A stretch of DNA of 10,942 nucleotides. It comes from an uncultured Clostridia bacterium. GTDB lineage: Bacteria > Bacillota > Clostridia > Oscillospirales > Oscillospiraceae. The position numbers and the translations under genes are program-made. Below, in pieces: positions 8,001-10,942 of this stretch (its first letter is position 1; every line of letters starts with the position of its first letter). The notes beneath the pieces were generated by a model. That model was not told where the DNA came from. It saw only the letters and a list, made by a program, of their open reading frames with translations, and ran no database searches. The DNA is taken from the NCBI GenBank assembly GCA_937907975.1, contig CALEQS010000098.1:1-10942 (forward strand), read 5' to 3'.

Positions 8001-8605
8001 GCCACCAGCGGAATGCCGGTCTCCTCGCTGAGCCGGTAGAGGGCAGGCAGGAGCTGGCGCTGCTCCGGGATGCCGTGATCCTGGATCTCCAGATAGTAAT
8101 TTCCCTCCCCCATCATGTCCCGCATCATGAGGGCGTGCTCTTTGGCTCCGGCATAGTCACCGGCGCGCAGGCGGCGGGGGATCTCTCCGGCCAGACAGGC
8201 ACTGAGGGCGATCAGGCCCTCATGATGCTCTCTCAGCAGATCGAGATCAATGCGCGGCTTGATATAGAATCCCGCCACATTGGCCTGACTGACCATGTAG
8301 GACAGATTGCGGTAGCCCTCCTCGTTTTTGCACAGCAGGATCAGGTGGCGCGCCTCACTGTCCAGCTCATGCACCTTGTCAAAGCGGGTGCGGGGCGCCA
8401 CATAGACCTCACAGCCGATGACCGGCTTGATGCCCTCCTTCACGCAGGCGCGGTAAAAATCCACGCAGCCGTACATGACGCCGTGGTCTGTGATGGCCAC
8501 GCTGGTCTGTCCCAACTCCTTGAGACGCTTCACCAGCTCGGTAATGCGGCAGGCGCCGTCCAGCAGGGAAAATTCCGTATGAACATGAAGATGTGCAAAA
8601 GCCAT
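5084..8605 (-). CDS. dnaE: DNA polymerase III alpha subunit DnaE (DnaE1 type)
   Basis: DnaE is the DNA-synthesising subunit of polymerase III; Firmicutes normally pair it with PolC. At 1173 residues it has the full DnaE1 architecture. The PHP domain (about 5-210) keeps a complete metal-ligand set: H7, H9, D16, H41, E66, H87, C137, D205 and H207. The palm has PGRGSAAGS (355-363), the catalytic pair D396/D398 in PDIDIDF, and the third Asp, D551, in KMDFLALRNL. The fingers contain an ALYRPGPM motif (627-634). The tandem HhH region lies around 790-880. The clamp-binding motif QFDLF is at 911-915, followed by an OB-fold from about 990 to 1070. The ATG has GAGG 7 nt upstream and begins the canonical HLHVHTEFSLLDG start. 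It lies 36 bp after whiA and overlaps cls by 4 bp. No sign of damage. Confidence 0.97.
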   Translation of the reverse strand: MAFAHLHVHTEFSLLDGACRITELVKRLKELGQTSVAITDHGVMYGCVDFYRACVKEGIKPVIGCEVYVAPRTRFDKVHELDSEARHLILLCKNEEGYRNLSYMVSQANVAGFYIKPRIDLDLLREHHEGLIALSACLAGEIPRRLRAGDYAGAKEHALMMRDMMGEGNYYLEIQDHGIPEQRQLLPALYRLSEETGIPLVATNDAHYIRKEDAVAQDVLMCIQTGKTLDDPRRMKFETQEFYIKSEDEMRALFPKHPEAIENTVKVVEQCQMDFEFGTYHLPEFQYPEGYDADSWFDKLCADGFAHRYPNGSEEYKARLKYEMDMIRQMGFVDYFLIVSDYVGYAKSQKIPVGPGRGSAAGSMVAYCLYITDVDPMQYDLYFERFLNPERVTMPDIDIDFCYRRRSEVIDYVNRKYGADRVAQIITFGTMAAKGVIRDVGRVMNLPYAEVDTIAKQVPGGPNNSKITLEEALQVSKPLREMYESEEKVRRLIDTAKTIEGMPRNASKHAAGVVITRRPVYTYVPLARNDESIVTQYEAPTLEELGLLKMDFLALRNLTVLDDAEHMIHRREPKFDLHQIPDDDQAVFQMLAAGRTSGVFQVESAGMTNVCKQLRPTCIGDIAAINALYRPGPMDSIPRFIACKADQSLIRYKHPMLEPILSDTYGCIVYQEQVMMIFQQLAGYSLGGADMVRRAISKKHADEIEAERNAFIHGDESRGIKGCVANGIDEETANAIYNEIYDFANYAFNKAHAVSYAIVTYWTAYFKYHYPREYMAALLTSVLDSSDKVAAYIGECKEMGIPFLPPDVNESGPDFTVVAEGIRFGLVGVKGVGRGLIDAMAAERQENGLFRSFQDFCERMYDHDLNRRALENLIRCGSFDSMKVRRSQLLAVMNAVMDGIAAARKRNLEGQFDLFGGFGDEDNSAAAEIPLPDIPEFSPTELMNMERETTGLYLTGHPMDEYRNIIRRVRSVRIGAINSDFAAEGGARQFRDEQRVTLACVVTAVKTKTTRNNSLMAYVTLEDDTGGIEMLVFSKTLGECGSYLKEGSALLVDGRISAREDKDPQIMCNSVRPLAEASAAPASPYSGGGSTLERREDKPGIMQGKTKLYLRVNSIDDPAVAYLRKVLVMFPGRGQIIFYAQDTQKRYGLPGLIHTSLVREAREVLGEENVVVK

Positions 8606-8625
8606 AGGTTACCTCATTATTTATG

Positions 8626-8635
8626 ATCCATGGAT
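8626..8635. repeat. 10-bp palindrome in the whiA-dnaE gap
   Basis: ATCCATGGAT is a perfect inverted repeat in the 36-bp gap between the whiA stop and the dnaE start, next to the 6-bp palindrome TGTACA (8635-8640). It has no T-run, so it is not a terminator. It may be an operator or chance. Confidence 0.35.
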
Positions 8636-8641
8636 GTACAG

Positions 8642-9577
8642 TTACACCTGTGCGTCCGCTTTGCTTCCTTCCGGCGGCTGATCCGGTGTATTAGCCAACT
8701 CCACCAGCTTGCGCAGGCGGTGGTTCAGGCAGGACTTGCTCACCTCGGCCAGAGCTGCCAGCTGGGCCAGTGACAGTTCCGGATTTTCGATGCGCAGACG
8801 GGCGGTCTCCTGCAGTTTTTCCGGCAGAGAATCCAGTCCGGCATTCTTCTCCAGCCGCCGAATGGCCTCGATCTGGCTCTGGGCGGCATCCACCGCCTTG
8901 CCCAGATTGGCCACATCGCAGTTTGACCAGCGGTTGACGCCGTTGCGCAGATTTTTCTCCACCTTGGCGGTCATGATCTCCATGGCGGACAGCGGCGCAC
9001 CTACCGTGGTCAGAAAATCCGCAATGACTTCACTGCGCTTGATATAGGTGACATAATTATTATTTCGATTGACTGTTTTCGGTTCAAATCCCATATCCAT
9101 CAACAGGCTCTGCAATTCGCGGTGGACATAAAGATGGGACGTAGTCAACTCCAGGTGATAGCGTTTCTCCGGGTCGGTCACGCTCCCGCCCGCCAGAAAT
9201 GCCCCCCGCAGGAAGGCGGCACGGCAGCACTCCTCCTCCAACACCGCATAATTGATATGGTGGGAGATGCTGTTCTCCCGGGCGTAGCCGTAAGTCTCCA
9301 GAATACGCTCCATCTTCTCCGGGTCGGTGACTTCAAAGCTCAGCCGTCCTCCGGTATTGATGTCCGCCGGGCGGCTGTCAAACTCCGCGGAGAACGCATT
9401 TTTGAACAGTTTTGGCAGGCGTTGAGCAAACTCCGCACTGCGGGTGGTCACCCGTAGGCGCTGCGGAGTAAAGCTGTTGCAGAACAGCAGCACGCCGTAA
9501 GCCTCCGCCTGGGCACAGCACGGCCGGGACACCTTTTCCCGGCACAGCTCTCCTTTGACTTGTGATGCAAATGACAT
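8642..9577 (-). CDS. whiA: DNA-binding protein WhiA
   Basis: WhiA is a conserved Gram-positive DNA-binding protein. It controls sporulation septation in Streptomyces and affects cell division and chromosome segregation in Bacillus subtilis (YvcL). The 311 residues show the WhiA N-terminal domain (about 1-85), a degenerate LAGLIDADG homing-endonuclease-like core around CCRAAFLRGAFLAGGSV (117-133), and the C-terminal helix-turn-helix with SLAQLAALAEVSKSCLNHRLRKL (269-291), matching the family's SKSGVNHRLRK signature. The core lacks catalytic acidic residues in the LRGAFLAGGS helix, as in other WhiA proteins, so nuclease activity is not expected. The start is 21 bp after yvcK with GAGAGGGAG upstream. 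The order rapZ-yvcK-whiA matches the conserved operon of Firmicutes and Actinobacteria. Confidence 0.96.
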   Translation of the reverse strand: MSFASQVKGELCREKVSRPCCAQAEAYGVLLFCNSFTPQRLRVTTRSAEFAQRLPKLFKNAFSAEFDSRPADINTGGRLSFEVTDPEKMERILETYGYARENSISHHINYAVLEEECCRAAFLRGAFLAGGSVTDPEKRYHLELTTSHLYVHRELQSLLMDMGFEPKTVNRNNNYVTYIKRSEVIADFLTTVGAPLSAMEIMTAKVEKNLRNGVNRWSNCDVANLGKAVDAAQSQIEAIRRLEKNAGLDSLPEKLQETARLRIENPELSLAQLAALAEVSKSCLNHRLRKLVELANTPDQPPEGSKADAQV

Positions 9578-9598
9578 AAGTTTCCGCTGCTCCCTCTC

Positions 9599-10633
9599 TC
9601 ACTGCTCCCGCACATAGCGGGCGCATCCGTGCTCCACCACGCGGACCGTGTGCTCCTCGACGAGCTGCATGGCCGCCCGGGCCAGAAGCTCCGGATCGTG
9701 CCGGGCCAGCCGACGCTGGCGCACATCAGCCAGCGGCCGCTCCTCCAGCGCCACACCCATGGCCTCAATCTCAGCGCGGTTCACCGTGATGGGCAACGCA
9801 TTTTCTTTGGCATACAGCGGCAGCAGCTCCTCCGGCATCGGGGCAGAGTTGACCAGGCAGAAGTCCACCAGCCTGTGTCCGGAGTGGGTCAAAATCGCCC
9901 GCAGATGGTCCGCGGCGGTATACCCCTCAGTCTCTCCGTCCTGGGTCATGACGTTGCAGACATAGGCTCGCAGCGCAGGGGATTCTGCAATGGCATCCGC
10001 AATGCCATCCACCAGCAGATTTGGGATCACGCTGGTGTAGAGACTGCCCGGGCCAAGCAGAATGAGGTCGGCTCTGGCAATGGCCTCCAGCGCCAGCGGG
10101 TTTGCCCTGGGCCGCTCCGGCACAAGACGGACCTTGGTGATCCGGCAGTCCTGCGCCTTTTTAAAATCGCATATCTTGGACTCGCCGGTCACCTGCGTAC
10201 CGTTTTCAAACTCAGCCACCAGCTGGATGATCTCACTGGTGACAGGCAGGACCCGGCCGGTGACGGCCAGCACCTGGCTCATCTGGGCCACAGCCTGGTC
10301 AAACGAACCGGTGATCCCGGTCAGCGCCGCCAGAAAGAGGTTGCCGAAGCTCTGTCCCGCCAGACTGCCCTCCTGAAAGCGATAGTTGATGAGCTGATTC
10401 ATCAGCGGCTCGGCGTTTGCCAGCGCCTGAAGACAGTTGCGCACGTCGCCCGGTGGGGGCATCCCCAGATCCTGGCGCAGCATACCGGAGCCGCCGCCGT
10501 CATCCGCCATGGTCACGATGGCGGTCACGTTTTTTGTATAGCGCTTCAGCCCACGCAGCATGGTGGAAAGTCCCGTTCCACCGCCGATGGCGACGATATT
10601 GGGACCATCAGATGTAAACCGATAAGCACTCAT
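9599..10633 (-). CDS. yvcK: Gluconeogenesis factor YvcK/GlmR (CofD-like)
   Basis: YvcK (GlmR, MgfK) binds UDP-sugars and supports peptidoglycan precursor synthesis and growth on gluconeogenic carbon; in B. subtilis it stimulates GlmS. The 344-residue protein has the CofD/YvcK fold signatures: an N-terminal nucleotide-binding loop IVAIGGGTGLSTMLRGLK (13-30), ADDGGGSGMLRQDLGMPPPGDVRNCL (43-68; DDGGSSG in B. subtilis), GQSFGNLFLAALT (around 93-105) and LLGPGSLYTSVIPNLLV (around 195-211). The ATG at 10633 starts four bases after the rapZ stop, so the two are probably translationally coupled. YvcK proteins are distinct from the F420-pathway CofD despite shared ancestry, and the operon context with rapZ and whiA decides the call. 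Confidence 0.95.
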   Translation of the reverse strand: MSAYRFTSDGPNIVAIGGGTGLSTMLRGLKRYTKNVTAIVTMADDGGGSGMLRQDLGMPPPGDVRNCLQALANAEPLMNQLINYRFQEGSLAGQSFGNLFLAALTGITGSFDQAVAQMSQVLAVTGRVLPVTSEIIQLVAEFENGTQVTGESKICDFKKAQDCRITKVRLVPERPRANPLALEAIARADLILLGPGSLYTSVIPNLLVDGIADAIAESPALRAYVCNVMTQDGETEGYTAADHLRAILTHSGHRLVDFCLVNSAPMPEELLPLYAKENALPITVNRAEIEAMGVALEERPLADVRQRRLARHDPELLARAAMQLVEEHTVRVVEHGCARYVREQ

Positions 10634-10637
10634 GACA

Positions 10638-10942
10638 TCAAGTCCTCGTCATATCACGATGATATTCACTGACGGTATAGCCCTGCTCCCGCAGCCATGC
10701 CGCCGCCGCATGGGCCAGCGCCACAGAACGGTGGCGGCCGCCGGTGCAGCCGATGGCCAGCGTCAGTGTGCTCTTCCCCTCCTCCACATAGTGAGGCAGA
10801 AGGAAGCCGAGCATATCGAAAAGCTTCTCTTCAAAGGTGGGCGTCACCGGAAAGGAATTCAGGTAATCCTGTACCGGTTGGTCAAGGCCGGACTGCTGTT
10901 TCAGCCCCTCAACATAGAACGGATTGGGCAGGAACCGCACAT
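10638..10942 (-). CDS. rapZ: RapZ/YvcJ nucleotide-binding protein, 5' part missing at window edge
   Basis: Only the C-terminal 101 residues or so are present; the coding sequence enters from the right edge. The reading frame opens with VRFLPNPFYVEGLK, preceded by a codon ending in AT that would complete the conserved Asp of the family's DVRFLPNPF. It continues through LLPHYVEEGKSTLTLAIGCTGGRHRSVALA and ends with an HRD motif, the strongly conserved RapZ C-terminal domain. A GTG at 10940 is an internal Val codon, not a start. In enterobacteria RapZ senses glucosamine-6-phosphate and directs GlmZ RNA decay; in Firmicutes (YvcJ) it is a P-loop nucleotide-binding protein with a less clear role, and the P-loop half is outside the window. 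The full protein is usually about 285-295 residues. Confidence 0.94.
   Translation of the reverse strand, partial: VRFLPNPFYVEGLKQQSGLDQPVQDYLNSFPVTPTFEEKLFDMLGFLLPHYVEEGKSTLTLAIGCTGGRHRSVALAHAAAAWLREQGYTVSEYHRDMTRT

Noticed and set aside
8606..8641. Possible missing gene between whiA and dnaE (some Clostridia carry an HPr-type crh/ptsH gene near here)
   Set aside because: The gap is only 36 bp and holds just the dnaE RBS and a short palindrome; no remnant is visible.
10430..10505. YvcK motif DDGGGSGML instead of the B. subtilis-type DDGGSSGRL
   Set aside because: It looked like a changed active-site loop, but as I recall this variant is common among Clostridia and the rest of the motif is intact.
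1..10942. Mobile elements, CRISPR arrays, tRNA/rRNA genes or a defence/novel multi-gene system
   Set aside because: I saw no terminal repeats, transposase or integrase motifs, spaced direct repeats or RNA-gene sequences. All genes are recognisable housekeeping or cofactor genes.

Overview
The window is about 10.9 kb of GC-rich bacterial chromosome. Every gene I can support lies on the minus strand, so transcription runs from high to low coordinates. The gene content (RapZ, YvcK/GlmR, WhiA, a PHP-type DnaE1, an HKD cardiolipin synthase and a molybdenum-cofactor cluster) fits a GC-rich Firmicute of the class Clostridia. An Oscillospiraceae/Flavonifractor-like gut anaerobe is my best guess, inferred from protein style and gene order. 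There are no rRNA, tRNA, CRISPR or mobile-element sequences.

Region 1 (10942 down to 3456) is a tightly packed housekeeping operon: the 3' part of rapZ, then yvcK/glmR, whiA, dnaE and cls. Gaps are 4, 21 and 36 bp, and dnaE and cls overlap by an ATGA. RapZ, YvcK and WhiA form the conserved Gram-positive cluster linked to cell-envelope precursor and carbon metabolism and to cell division. DnaE is a replicative-type polymerase III alpha subunit. Cls makes cardiolipin in the membrane.

Region 2 (3455 down to 3126) is the only long intergenic stretch. On the minus strand it holds a near-consensus sigma-A promoter just after the cls stop. A roughly 260-nt structured leader follows, which I interpret as a molybdenum-cofactor (Moco/Tuco) riboswitch. 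It ends in a strong intrinsic terminator, a 12-bp palindrome and the moeA ribosome binding site. The 3' strand of the proposed closing helix can pair instead with the 5' arm of the terminator, which is the layout of a ligand-induced transcriptional OFF switch.

Region 3 (3125 down to 1) is a molybdenum-cofactor operon: moeA, a second MoeA/MogA-like molybdopterin-binding protein with a C-terminal four-cysteine cluster, and moaA, which runs off the left edge. MoaA starts pterin synthesis from GTP, and MoeA inserts the metal. The middle protein probably handles molybdopterin or the finished cofactor, but its exact job is not known to me.

I found no evidence of a wholly new system. The most rewarding part is the riboswitch leader, followed by the cysteine-tailed MoeA-like protein.
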